From: an uncultured Bacteroidales bacterium
Lineage (GTDB): Bacteria; Bacteroidota; Bacteroidia; Bacteroidales; Barnesiellaceae
Direction: 5' to 3'
Assembly: GCA_949298955.1 (NCBI GenBank)
Contig: CASFYQ010000002.1
Span: forward strand, 186,001 to 250,000
DNA length: 64,000 bases
Part shown: one piece after another, positions 46,786 through 55,366 of the stretch
How positions within the stretch are numbered: position 1 is the stretch's first letter
Layout of the letters: each line of letters begins with the position of its first letter
Notes under the pieces: generated by a model
The model's input: the letters and a program-made list of their open reading frames with translations, nothing else
The model's database searches: none
What the model was told of the DNA's origin: nothing
Position numbers and translations under genes: made by a program

Positions 46786-47642
46786 ATGAGAGATTTTGAT
46801 GCTTGGCTTGCGGGTTTTAGACCATCTATTGCCGATTATAAATATTATATCGATTTCAAAAAAGTATTCAATAATGTAGAGGCTATAAAAATCCCTCTCA
46901 ACATCTTGAACTCTCTTATTGGATCAAAAAATATTGAAGATGAATTTAAAAGCATCTTGACACAATATCCCGAGACTTTAAATTGTATTCCTATTCTCTT
47001 GGCGAAACGGGAACTCGATATTATGGCTATGGACGAAGAAGGCCAAATTGATTTTCATTTCGACAAACCCAACTGTACAAATGAGGAGCATACCAAATTC
47101 ATGCGCAAGACCGGGTTGTTTGATTTAATGGAAAATCATATTGTCAACAATCTTGTAGACTATGTCACAGGCATAGAAACCGGACTTGATTCCAACGGCC
47201 GCAAAAACCGAGGAGGACACCTGATGGAGAATCTCGTGGAAAGTTTCCTTTGTAAAGCCGGGCTGTGAAAGGAGAATCATATTTCAAGGAAATGTATATC
47301 CATGAGATAGAAGCCAAATGGAGTATAGATTTGTCTGCTATCTCTAATAATGGTGGTGCGGAAAAGAGGTTTGACTTTGTTGTAAAAGGTGAAAATATCG
47401 TTTATGGGATAGAGACCAACTTTTATACCAGAAGCGGTTCCAAATTGAACGAGACCGCCCGCAGCTATAAAACCATTACATTAGAAACCAGAGATTTAAA
47501 ATCATTTAAATTTGTTTGATTTACCGATGGTTGTGGTTGGCATCGTGCAAAAAACAATTTGAAAGAGACCTTTGATATTATGGAACATTTGTACAATATT
47601 ACAGATCTTGAGAATGGAATAATATCAAAAGTGCTTATCTAA
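46786..47642 (+). pseudogene. DpnII-like type II restriction endonuclease, broken
   Basis: Two frames together give a DpnII-family protein of about 285 residues. The first part (MRDFDAWLAGFRPSIADYKY) runs to a stop at 47266-47268 after SFLCKAGL; the family continues in another frame from about 47265 (KGESYFKEMYIHEIEAKW), so one base is missing there. The second part (ISNNGGAEKRFDFVVKGEN, YGIETNFYTRSGSKLNETAR) meets TGA at 47517-47519 where FVWFTDG is expected, a Trp codon changed to stop. The rest (FTDGCGW to NITDLENGI) ends at 47642. Two lesions make it inactive. The start is taken just after the M1 stop. Confidence 0.85.
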
Positions 47643-48525
47643 ATGACAACAGCTTACTATAAGTCAAAGAATAGGGACTTTACCCTTTTGAAAGGGAATT
47701 GCATCGAACTATTGGATTCATTTGATTTCAAGTTCGATATGATTTTCGCAGATCCTCCTTACCATCTTTCAAATGGAGGTATCAGCGTCCAAAGCGGTAA
47801 AATGGTATCCGTAAATAAAGGCGATTGGGACAGGTCCAACGGTTATGAAGAAGATTATCTGTTTGATAAATCTTGGATTATGGCCTGTCGAAACAAACTG
47901 AAAAGCGATGGAACCATCTGGATAAGTGGCACTTATCACAACATTTTCTCTGTATCCCGATGCTTGACCGAATTGGGATTCAAAATATTGAACTGTATTA
48001 CATGGGAGAAAACAAATCCGCCGCCCAATTTGTCCTGCAAATATTTCACTTATTCTGCCGAGTATATTCTTTGGGCCCGCAAAGAACCCAAAGTGCCCCA
48101 TTTTTTTTAATTATGAACTTATGAAAAAAATCAATGGTGGCACTCAGATGCGTGATGTCTGGCGATTACCGGCAATAGCACGATGGGAAAAATCTTGCGG
48201 CAAGCATCCCACCCAAAAACCATTGTGTGTTCTTTCTCGTATCATTCAGGCATCAACACTCCCGGGTGCATGGATTTTAGACCCATTTACCGGAAGTAGC
48301 ACAACAGGTATCGCTGCAAGCCTGTTGGGGCGCCGCTTCCTTGGCATAGATCAAAATGAGGAGTTCTTGAAAATGAGCAAAGCTCGTCGCGAGGAAATCG
48401 ACAACACCTCCAAACGTACTCTATATTTAAATAAACTTCAAGTACAATCACCTTTGTTTGAAGAACCAGAATTAGACTCCCTTAAAGAGCCTTGTATGTA
48501 TTATGGGTTGGATTTGCCTTTTTAA
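47643..48525 (+). pseudogene. DpnA-like adenine methyltransferase (M2), frameshifted at a T run
   Basis: The first frame (to 48108) has the catalytic DPPYHLSNGG near residue 39 and ends RKEPKVPHFF with a stop just after eight T (48101-48108). The second frame continues the protein: LMKKINGGTQMRDVW, CGKHPTQKPLCVLSRII and LDPFTGSSTTGIAA, the SAM-binding motif. Removing one T joins both into a 293-residue protein of the DpnA type, which methylates GATC on single- and double-stranded DNA. It is either a phase-off allele or a pseudogene. The ATG follows the endonuclease stop without a gap. Confidence 0.85.
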
Positions 48526-48549
48526 TAGGCATACGGCAAACAAATATCT

Positions 48550-48789
48550 TTCCAGAAAACAAGAAGCGGTTCGACAAAAAACTCAGGCAAACTTGATTTT
48601 TTACGCTCGCCTTTCGCTATATTGGGATAATATAAGATGCAGTTCGGGATAAAAAATATCTGAAACGATGTTTCGATATTTTATTCTCCGCTCACCTTTC
48701 GCTATATTTGCATATTGCGAAAATAGGATGCGGCTCGGCAAAAAGTTCAAACATGTTTGGCTTTCTGCCCTCGCCTTTCGCTATATTTG
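48550..48789 (+). repeat. Dispersed promoter repeat, three tandem units upstream of the DUF151 gene
   Basis: Three related units of about 80-90 bp. Each ends in CTCGCCTTTCGCTATATT or close to it: 48605-48625 (box TATATTGG, degenerate), 48690-48710 (box TATATTTG) and 48770-48789 (box TATATTTG). Units two and three carry inverted repeats GAAAC-GAT-GTTTC (48662-48674) and CAAACATGTTTG (48748-48759). The last box would start transcription about 17 nt before the GTG at 48813. Related units lie upstream of priA, ispD and the DUF5106 gene. Confidence 0.75.
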
Positions 48790-48812
48790 TATTTCTATAA
48801 ATCGAAAGAACC

Positions 48813-49403
48813 GTGGAAAATCGCATCAAATTAAAGGTTTTAGGGTTGACATACAGCCAAATAAAGAAGGGAGCGTATGCTTTGGTCCTGGCCGAAGAGG
48901 AGGGCCCCCGCCGTATTCCCGTGGTAATAGGAGTAGCCGAGGCCCAGTCGATAGCCATCTCGCTCGAAGGCATAATACCTCCCCGCCCCATCACGCACGA
49001 CCTCTTCGTGAGTTTCGCCCACGGTTTCGGCATACGGTTGAAAGAGGTGTGCATCTATCGTTTCGAAAATGGAGTATTCTCCTCCGAGATGATTTTTCAC
49101 GACGGCACCCGCGAGATACGAATCGACGCCCGCACCTCCGATGCCATAGCCATCGCCTTACGCACTCGCTCGGATATCTATGTGATGCGCGATATTATCG
49201 AAGAAGCCGGTTTCATTTATGAAGAGAATGACGACAAGGAGAACCCCCGAAACGAGAAAGGACCGACCGGTGACGACCGCAACCTGTCGAGTTGCTCGCG
49301 CAAGGAGTTGAAAGAACGGCTCGAGAAAGCTATCGCTTCGGAGGCTTACGAAGAAGCCGCCCGCATACAGGAAGAGCTGAATAAAAGAGATAATAACTTG
49401 TAA
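48813..49403 (+). CDS. DUF151 bifunctional nuclease family protein with UVR motif
   Basis: 196 residues from a GTG at 48813. The N-terminal BFN/DUF151 domain (residues about 1-130) has LVLAEEEGPRRIPVVIGVAE, IRIDARTSDAIAIALRTRSD and the linker DDKENPRNEKG. A C-terminal UvrB/UvrC-type motif follows (ELKERLEKAIASEAYEEAAR near residue 165). Plant relatives have nuclease activity; the role in bacteria is not known. The promoter is the last copy of the tandem promoter repeat. Confidence 0.87.
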   Translation: MENRIKLKVLGLTYSQIKKGAYALVLAEEEGPRRIPVVIGVAEAQSIAISLEGIIPPRPITHDLFVSFAHGFGIRLKEVCIYRFENGVFSSEMIFHDGTREIRIDARTSDAIAIALRTRSDIYVMRDIIEEAGFIYEENDDKENPRNEKGPTGDDRNLSSCSRKELKERLEKAIASEAYEEAARIQEELNKRDNNL

Positions 49404-49428
49404 AAACTGCCATATTTTGGTAGCTTTG
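49397..49428 (+). promoter_or_regulatory. Promoter of the nucleoside transporter operon
   Basis: CTTG (49397-49400), 20 nt, TAGCTTTG (49421-49428). It overlaps the end of the DUF151 gene and gives a leader of about 40 nt. Confidence 0.68.
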
Positions 49429-49475
49429 CCTGCTAATCTAAACCATGTATCAATCGTAAAATAAAACGCAACGAT

Positions 49476-50732
49476 ATGAAAAGTATAAAACTGCGACTTA
49501 TCGTCATGAACTTTCTCCAATTCTTTATTTGGGGATCTTGGCTCTGCACGCTGGGGCTGTATATGACCACACCTGCCGAGGACGGAGGACTTGCCTTCGA
49601 CGGGGCTCTTGTAGGCAGCGTGTTTGCCCTGTCGGGTATCGCTTCGCTCATCATGCCGGCTCTCATCGGAATCGTCTCCGACAAATGGGTCAACGCCGAG
49701 CGGCTAATGGGCGGATTGCATTTCGTGGGGGCCATCGCTCTATTCAGCGCCGCTTTCATCTCGGACTACGACCTCTTCAAGATAGCAATGCTGGTCAACA
49801 TGCTGGCCTATATGCCCACCCTCTCGCTCTCCTATACGGTGGCCTATAACGCCATCGACAAAGCCGGTCTCGACCGCGTCAAAGACTATCCGCCGGTGCG
49901 GGTATGGGGTACGGTGGGATTTATCGTTGCCATGTGGATTGACAACTTTACGGGATTCAGTGCCAACAACGGGCAGTTGATTATGGCCGGGTGTGCTTCG
50001 GTCGTCATGGCCCTCTATTGTTTTACTTTGCCAGCCTGTCCGCCGGCCAAGGCCATGAAAAACAACGGCATCATGTCGATGCTGGGGCTGGATGCGCTGG
50101 TATTGTTCAAAAGCTACCGCACAGCCGTGTTCCTGCTCTTCTCGTTCCTGCTGGGTGCAGCCCTGCAAGTAACCAACATGTATGGGGTGCCTTTCCTCGA
50201 CAGTTTCAAAGCCACTCACCCCGAGTCGTGGGCCGTGAAATATTCGGTTATCCTCTCGTCGCTCTCGCAGGTATCCGAGACGCTCTTTATCCTGGCCATT
50301 CCTTTCTTTATGGGTCGCTACGGCATCAAGCGTGTAATGCTCATCAGCTTCACGGCTTGGGTACTGCGATTCGGGTTCTTCGCCATCGGCGGGCCCGAAG
50401 GCTTCCCGGCAGTATTCCTTATCCTCTCGATGATTGTCTACGGTATGGCCTTCGATTTCTTCAACGTGTCGGGCTCGCTCTTTATCGCCGATGAAGCGCC
50501 GGCCTCGATCAAGGCCAGTGCGCAGGGTATCTTCATGATGATGACCAACGGCTTGGGCTCTATCGTGGGCGGTTACGGAGCCGGTTGGGTAATCAAAGCA
50601 CATACCACAGCCGGTGTGACCGACTGGACAACCTGCTGGACCATCTTTGCCGGCTATGCTCTCGTCATCGGCGTGCTGTTTGCCCTGACTTTCCACTATA
50701 AACACCAACGGACAACATCGGCCAACGCTTAA
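49476..50732 (+). CDS. Nucleoside transporter, NupG-type MFS permease
   Basis: 418 residues with about 12 transmembrane segments. IVMNFLQFFIWGSWLCTLGL at the start, NMLAYMPTLSLSYTVAYNAI near residue 108 and AFDFFNVSGSLFIADEAPAS near residue 325 are characteristic of the nucleoside:proton symporter (NupG/XapB) group of MFS. It imports nucleosides across the inner membrane. It leads an operon with rsmE and kdsA; the link to these is not obvious. Confidence 0.9.
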   Translation: MKSIKLRLIVMNFLQFFIWGSWLCTLGLYMTTPAEDGGLAFDGALVGSVFALSGIASLIMPALIGIVSDKWVNAERLMGGLHFVGAIALFSAAFISDYDLFKIAMLVNMLAYMPTLSLSYTVAYNAIDKAGLDRVKDYPPVRVWGTVGFIVAMWIDNFTGFSANNGQLIMAGCASVVMALYCFTLPACPPAKAMKNNGIMSMLGLDALVLFKSYRTAVFLLFSFLLGAALQVTNMYGVPFLDSFKATHPESWAVKYSVILSSLSQVSETLFILAIPFFMGRYGIKRVMLISFTAWVLRFGFFAIGGPEGFPAVFLILSMIVYGMAFDFFNVSGSLFIADEAPASIKASAQGIFMMMTNGLGSIVGGYGAGWVIKAHTTAGVTDWTTCWTIFAGYALVIGVLFALTFHYKHQRTTSANA

Positions 50733-50748
50733 TCGCATAAAAGAAACC

Positions 50749-51462
50749 ATGCAGATATTCTATGCCCCCGATATTGAAACGGTTCACGAGTTGCCCGAGA
50801 CCGAGAGCCAGCACTGCGTAAAGGTGCTGCGCATGAAAGAAGGCGACGAGATAGGCATTATCGACGGTCGGGGGAATCGCTATCGGGCCGAGATTACTCT
50901 GGCTCACCCGAAACGCTGCGGGGTGAAACTGCTCCAACAAGAACTTGCTCCCAATCCGTGGCCGGTCCGGGTGCATGTGGCTATCGCACCCACCAAAAAC
51001 CTCGACCGCATCGAGTGGTTTGCCGAGAAAGTGACCGAGATAGGCATCGACGCCATCTCGCTGCTGCGTTGCCGCTTCTCGGAGCGAAAAGAATTGAAGA
51101 CCGAGCGACTGAACAAGATTCTGGTATCGGCCATGAAACAATCGTTGAAAGCGGTGCTGCCGCAACTCTCCGAGATGACTCCGTTCGCCGAGTTTGTCGC
51201 CCGCCCTTTCGACGGCCAAAAATTCATCGCCCACTGCTATAAGGGGAGTGACCGCAAAGAGTTGACCGAGCTCTACCGTCCGGGCGAGAACGCCTTGATA
51301 CTCATCGGTCCCGAGGGCGATTTCAGTCCCGAAGAGGTAGAGCAGGCCCTCGCCTGTGGATTCCGCCCCGTGATGCTGGGCCCCAGCCGCCTGCGCACCG
51401 AAACGGCCGGAGTAGTTGCCTGCCACACGATACAAGTGATGAACCAATTAAATTCGAAATAA
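50749..51462 (+). CDS. rsmE: 16S rRNA (uracil-1498-N3)-methyltransferase
   Basis: 237-residue SPOUT methyltransferase. The N-terminal PUA-like part has ESQHCVKVLRMKEGDEIGII; the SPOUT domain has AIAPTKNLDRIEWFAEKVTE and the knot with LILIGPEGDFSPEEVEQAL and LGPSRLRTETAGVVA. It methylates U1498 of 16S rRNA. Its stop overlaps the kdsA start (TAATG), so translation is coupled. Confidence 0.95.
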   Translation: MQIFYAPDIETVHELPETESQHCVKVLRMKEGDEIGIIDGRGNRYRAEITLAHPKRCGVKLLQQELAPNPWPVRVHVAIAPTKNLDRIEWFAEKVTEIGIDAISLLRCRFSERKELKTERLNKILVSAMKQSLKAVLPQLSEMTPFAEFVARPFDGQKFIAHCYKGSDRKELTELYRPGENALILIGPEGDFSPEEVEQALACGFRPVMLGPSRLRTETAGVVACHTIQVMNQLNSK

Positions 51463-52289
51463 TGAAACTCGAAAAACTGAAACATACCGATAGCGGCAAT
51501 TTCTTCTTGCTGGCCGGACCTTGTGTTATCGAAGGCGAAGCCATGGCCATGAATATTGCCGAAAAGATCGTCACGATAACCGACGCCATGCAGATTCCCT
51601 ACGTATTCAAAGGCTCCTACCGCAAGGCCAACCGCTCCCGGCTCGATTCGTTCACCGGGATAGGCGACGAAAAAGCGTTGAAAATTCTGCGTCGGGTAAG
51701 CGAGACCTACCAGATTCCCGTCGTCACCGACATTCACACAGCCGACGAGGCCCGTATGGCTGCCCAATATGTCGACATGTTGCAGATTCCCGCTTTCCTG
51801 TGCCGACAGACCGACCTGCTGGTAGCCGCCGCCCAAACAGGGCGCGTGGTAAACATCAAGAAAGGGCAGTTTCTCTCGCCCGAAGCCATGAAATTCGCCG
51901 CCCAAAAAGTGGTCGACGCCGGCAACAATCGAGTAATGATTACCGAGCGGGGAACCACTTTCGGCTATCAGGATTTGGTGGTCGACTACCGAGGTATCCC
52001 TCTGATGCAAAAATTCGGATTCCCGGTCATACTCGACGCCACACACTCGCTGCAACGTCCCAACCAAGACTCGGGCGTAACCGGCGGTATGCCCGAACTT
52101 ATCGAGACGATAGCCCGTGCCGGTGTGGCTGTGGGAGTCGACGGCCTCTTCATGGAGACTCACCCCAATCCGCACGAAGCCAAGTCGGACGGCGCCAATA
52201 TGTTGCCCCTTACGCTACTCGAAGGGCTGCTCTCCCGGCTGGTACAGCTTAGACAAACAGTCTCTGCTTTCGACAAAGCCAATCGATAA
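51462..52289 (+). CDS. kdsA: 3-deoxy-8-phosphooctulonate (KDO-8-phosphate) synthase
   Basis: 275 residues. Motifs: LAGPCVIEGEAMAMNIAE near residue 18, FKGSYRKANRSRLDSF near 48, NRVMITERGTTFGYQDLVVD near 160 and LDATHSLQRPNQ near 195. It condenses arabinose-5-phosphate and phosphoenolpyruvate to KDO-8-phosphate for lipopolysaccharide. It overlaps rsmE by one base and is followed by a terminator. Confidence 0.96.
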   Translation: MKLEKLKHTDSGNFFLLAGPCVIEGEAMAMNIAEKIVTITDAMQIPYVFKGSYRKANRSRLDSFTGIGDEKALKILRRVSETYQIPVVTDIHTADEARMAAQYVDMLQIPAFLCRQTDLLVAAAQTGRVVNIKKGQFLSPEAMKFAAQKVVDAGNNRVMITERGTTFGYQDLVVDYRGIPLMQKFGFPVILDATHSLQRPNQDSGVTGGMPELIETIARAGVAVGVDGLFMETHPNPHEAKSDGANMLPLTLLEGLLSRLVQLRQTVSAFDKANR

Positions 52290-52314
52290 TAGCCGGTAAA
52301 ACCGATTTCTACGA

Positions 52315-52360
52315 GAGCACGACAAATGAAATCGGACGTACATTTGTCGCGCTCTTTTTT
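52315..52360 (+). terminator. Intrinsic terminator after kdsA
   Basis: Arms 52315-52328 and 52341-52354 pair over 14 positions with one mismatch and a 12-nt loop, followed by six T. Confidence 0.85.
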
Positions 52361-52392
52361 CATACATTCTCGACACAAACCGCAACGACATC

Positions 52393-53205
52393 ATGGGCCG
52401 AAACACCCTCACCCTGCTGGGCACCGGCAATGCCATCGCCACCCGCTGCTACAACACCTGCTTTGTCATCGACACCGGAACCTCACGCTGCCTCGTCGAT
52501 GCAGGTGGAGGCAACGGAATACTCGTGCAGCTCGAAAAAGCCGGCATCGACCTGAGCACGATACACGACCTGTTTGTTACCCACGCCCACACCGACCACA
52601 TACTGGGGGCCGTATGGGTGGTGCGCATGGTTATCAATCGCATGAAGAGCAACCGCTACGAAGGCTGCTTCACCGTCTACGGGCACGACAAGGTACTGTC
52701 GGTACTCGACTGGATATGTCGTGCCACTTTCTCGGCCAAAGACCGTTCATTTCTGGGCAAAACGGTGCAATTCAAAGAAGTGCGGGACAAAGAGCGATTC
52801 GAGGTGGGCGATATGCAATTCCAATGCTTCGACATATTGTCGACCAAAGAGAAACAATTCGGGTTCCGGGCAAACTTGCCGAACGGGCAACGGCTGGTTT
52901 GTCTGGGCGACGAACCCTACAACGATGCCAACCGGCCATATGTCGAGGAGGCCGACTGGCTGTTGTGCGAAGCCTTTTGTCTCTATCGCGATCGCGACAT
53001 TTTCAAGCCCTATGAAAAACACCACAGCACCGCACTCGAAGCCGGTTGTCTGGCCGAGCAACTACACGTGAAGAACCTGATATTGTACCATACCGAAGAC
53101 CACACCCTCGACACCCGCAAAACGGCCTACCGGGCCGAAGCCTTGCAGCACTTTACCGGACGGGTGTTCGTCCCCGACGATTTGGAAGTCATCAATCTGG
53201 ACTAA
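52393..53205 (+). CDS. MBL-fold metallo-hydrolase, RNase Z-like
   Basis: 270 residues with the metallo-beta-lactamase fold. TLLGTGNAIATRCYNTCFVI begins the fold as in RNase Z relatives; the metal site is FVTHAHTDHILGAVW near residue 73, with GDEPYNDAN (Asp) and NLILYHTEDHTL (His) later. It is shorter than true RNase Z and lacks an obvious exosite, so tRNA 3' processing is not claimed. It stands between the kdsA terminator and the TPR gene promoter. Confidence 0.85.
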   Translation: MGRNTLTLLGTGNAIATRCYNTCFVIDTGTSRCLVDAGGGNGILVQLEKAGIDLSTIHDLFVTHAHTDHILGAVWVVRMVINRMKSNRYEGCFTVYGHDKVLSVLDWICRATFSAKDRSFLGKTVQFKEVRDKERFEVGDMQFQCFDILSTKEKQFGFRANLPNGQRLVCLGDEPYNDANRPYVEEADWLLCEAFCLYRDRDIFKPYEKHHSTALEAGCLAEQLHVKNLILYHTEDHTLDTRKTAYRAEALQHFTGRVFVPDDLEVINLD

Positions 53206-53278
53206 GCCCGACGGAAAGGACATCTTCCCATGTGGAAATGAAGGCCGAGCACCATGCTTAAAATGGACAAAGCGACAG
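53206..53278. other. Short intergenic region without features
   Basis: Between the metallo-hydrolase stop and the next promoter. No terminator was recognised. Confidence 0.4.
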
Positions 53279-53310
53279 TTTGTCCAATCAAAGAAATGTT
53301 TGTACTTTTG
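53279..53310 (+). promoter_or_regulatory. Promoter of the TPR gene
   Basis: TTTG (53279-53282), 20 nt, TACTTTTG (53303-53310), a full Bacteroidetes promoter. The leader would be about 143 nt and contains two small hairpins (53354-53371 and around 53395-53406). Confidence 0.78.
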
Positions 53311-53459
53311 CGACAGGAAAGAGCCTCAACCGGCAGCCGTCAAGGGACAGGCCCCTCGAAACACATCGAGGCACTGCCACATCATCGACAGCAACCCGGC
53401 ACCGGGTCGTTCGGGAGAAGGTTCCAACCGGCAACAAAGGCTCTGCCACACATTAAAAA

Positions 53460-55082
53460 ATGAAAAGGGGGTTCACTATGGGTGTACGTCATAACTGCAT
53501 AATAGGAGTATTTTTATTAGGCTTGTCGGCCGTCTCGGCTCCGGTTTTGGGAGCGGAAGACAACGATCTGGTGAATGCCATGATGGAGGTTTATGCCGAA
53601 GAGCTGGCTGCCAACCCCCAGGATTACCGCACCTATTACAGCCGGGCCATGGCCTATTTCGGCCAAGGCAATATGGACAAAGCGCTGTCGGATATCAACA
53701 ACGCCATCAAATATTTCCCCCGCCGGGAAAAGGACGACCTGGCGCAAGCCTATTTGCTGCGAGCCAAAATACTCACGGGCAAAGGCGAAAAGAAACCGGC
53801 TTTGACCGATTTGAACAGCGCCTTGCGTCTGGTGCCCAGCCATCGGTTGGCCCTGAAAGACCGGGGCGATCTGCTCTGCCAGATGGAACAGTACGACCTG
53901 GCCAAGATGGACTATAACCACCTGCTGCGAATCGACACCCGCAGCCAAAGCGCCTATATGGGACTGGCACGAGTCGAAGCGCATATCGGACAGCCGGTAC
54001 GAGCCAAAGACTTGTTGGCTCAGGCGGTGAACCTCTCGCCCAAAGACCCCATGGTCTATCTCGAACGCAGCGAAATCTACAAGGAGATGGGGCTGCTGCC
54101 CGAAGCAGTCGACGACCTGGTCTATGCGGTATCGCTCGACGACGGACGTTCGGGAGCAATTCAGCAACTCGTTGCATACAGCCACGAGGCATACAACGAG
54201 GTAATTGCCGGATTGACCCGAAACATCGAACGTTTTCCCCGCCAAGGCATGCTCTACTATGTGCGGGGTTCCATTTACAAAGACCACTACGACTACCTTT
54301 CGTCGCTGCACGACTGGGAGACAATTCTCAACGAGAATTTTTTCAATTTCCACAGCATCTACTACAACCGGGCCTATTGTCTGTCGCGGCTGGGACGATT
54401 CGACGAGGCACGCAACAGCATAAAAAAAGCTATCGAAAAAGAGAGCCAGAATGCCGAATACTATCGGTTACTGGCCGAGATTGAGCGAGGTGCCTCACAG
54501 CCGAACGCTGCCGACGAGGCTATCAGACAGGCTGCCATATACGACCCTTCGAATGCACAAGTGTGCATCGAGCGGGGCCTGCTGGCTTATGACGAAGGTA
54601 ATTTTGTCGAGGCTATCGGTTATTACAACGAAGCCGTGGCTGCCGACCCGTCATCGCCCTACCCCTACTTGTTGCGAGCTTATGCACAAGAGTTCGGGCT
54701 GGACAATCGTAGTGCTGCCGAAAGCGATTACCGCAAGGTGCTGAGTCTCGACGACACCTCTTCGTTCTATGGCGATAACCTCAAAGGCATCGCTTTCGCC
54801 CGGCTCAACCAACCGGAGGAAATGGCTCGCTGGGAAAACAGCCTCATCGAGTCGGGACAGGTACGCAACATCGACTATTTCTATTTGGCCTGTATGTATG
54901 CCACGACCGATACCGACAAAGCTCTCGATTATTTGAAAAAGGCTTTGCAAGACGGATATGGCGATTATTACAAGATACACCTCGACTGCCACTCGGCTGT
55001 ATCGCTGCTGCCAATACGGCATTTGACACAATACAATATCCTGCTGCAACAGTACAAGGGTCTGTTTGGAGATGCCCGATAA
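53460..55082 (+). CDS. Tetratricopeptide repeat protein, exported
   Basis: 540 residues. A signal peptide (IIGVFLLGLSAVSAPVLGA) is followed by many TPR units, for example YYSRAMAYFGQGNMDKALSD near residue 57 and VCIERGLLAYDEGNFVEAIG near residue 363. A later start at 53478 (MGVRHN) is possible. No catalytic domain is seen; a periplasmic scaffold role is inferred. It has its own promoter with a long leader and a terminator at 55271. Confidence 0.85.
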   Translation: MKRGFTMGVRHNCIIGVFLLGLSAVSAPVLGAEDNDLVNAMMEVYAEELAANPQDYRTYYSRAMAYFGQGNMDKALSDINNAIKYFPRREKDDLAQAYLLRAKILTGKGEKKPALTDLNSALRLVPSHRLALKDRGDLLCQMEQYDLAKMDYNHLLRIDTRSQSAYMGLARVEAHIGQPVRAKDLLAQAVNLSPKDPMVYLERSEIYKEMGLLPEAVDDLVYAVSLDDGRSGAIQQLVAYSHEAYNEVIAGLTRNIERFPRQGMLYYVRGSIYKDHYDYLSSLHDWETILNENFFNFHSIYYNRAYCLSRLGRFDEARNSIKKAIEKESQNAEYYRLLAEIERGASQPNAADEAIRQAAIYDPSNAQVCIERGLLAYDEGNFVEAIGYYNEAVAADPSSPYPYLLRAYAQEFGLDNRSAAESDYRKVLSLDDTSSFYGDNLKGIAFARLNQPEEMARWENSLIESGQVRNIDYFYLACMYATTDTDKALDYLKKALQDGYGDYYKIHLDCHSAVSLLPIRHLTQYNILLQQYKGLFGDAR

Positions 55083-55270
55083 AGGAATCCAAACGACCGA
55101 TTCTCCCATCGCCCCACAATTCGGTTACCCGATTCATAATACCCCAATCTTCAACGGGAACGACAGAGAGCACCAGCCGGGAGCAAAAATAAGTAAAGGA
55201 TTTTACACAAAGCTTTATGCCCGGGGTTTACGCAACTCCAAAAAGGAATGCCGGCTCCCTGAAAAAACCA

Positions 55271-55298
55271 AAAAGCACCGGCTTTCGCCGGTGCTTTT
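55271..55298. terminator. Bidirectional intrinsic terminator
   Basis: A perfect 12-bp stem (55271-55282 and 55287-55298) with loop TTTC, ending in four T on each strand. It serves the TPR gene on the plus strand and the M23 peptidase gene on the minus strand. Confidence 0.85.
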
Positions 55299-55366
55299 AT
55301 AGAATGAAGCAATTTGTTTTAGTGGAAATGATTCGAATATTTCTATTGTTTTTGTTGTACTAAACT

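Noticed and set aside
48550-48789. Tandem repeats considered as a CRISPR array
   Set aside because: The units are diverged, there are no uniform repeats of 25-40 bp with unique spacers, and no cas gene is in the window.
48668-48812. Start of a 184-codon frame over the tandem repeat, and a similar 76-codon frame at 60548-60778
   Set aside because: Their translations resemble each other only because both read through the promoter repeat; the first continues as a shadow of the DUF151 gene.
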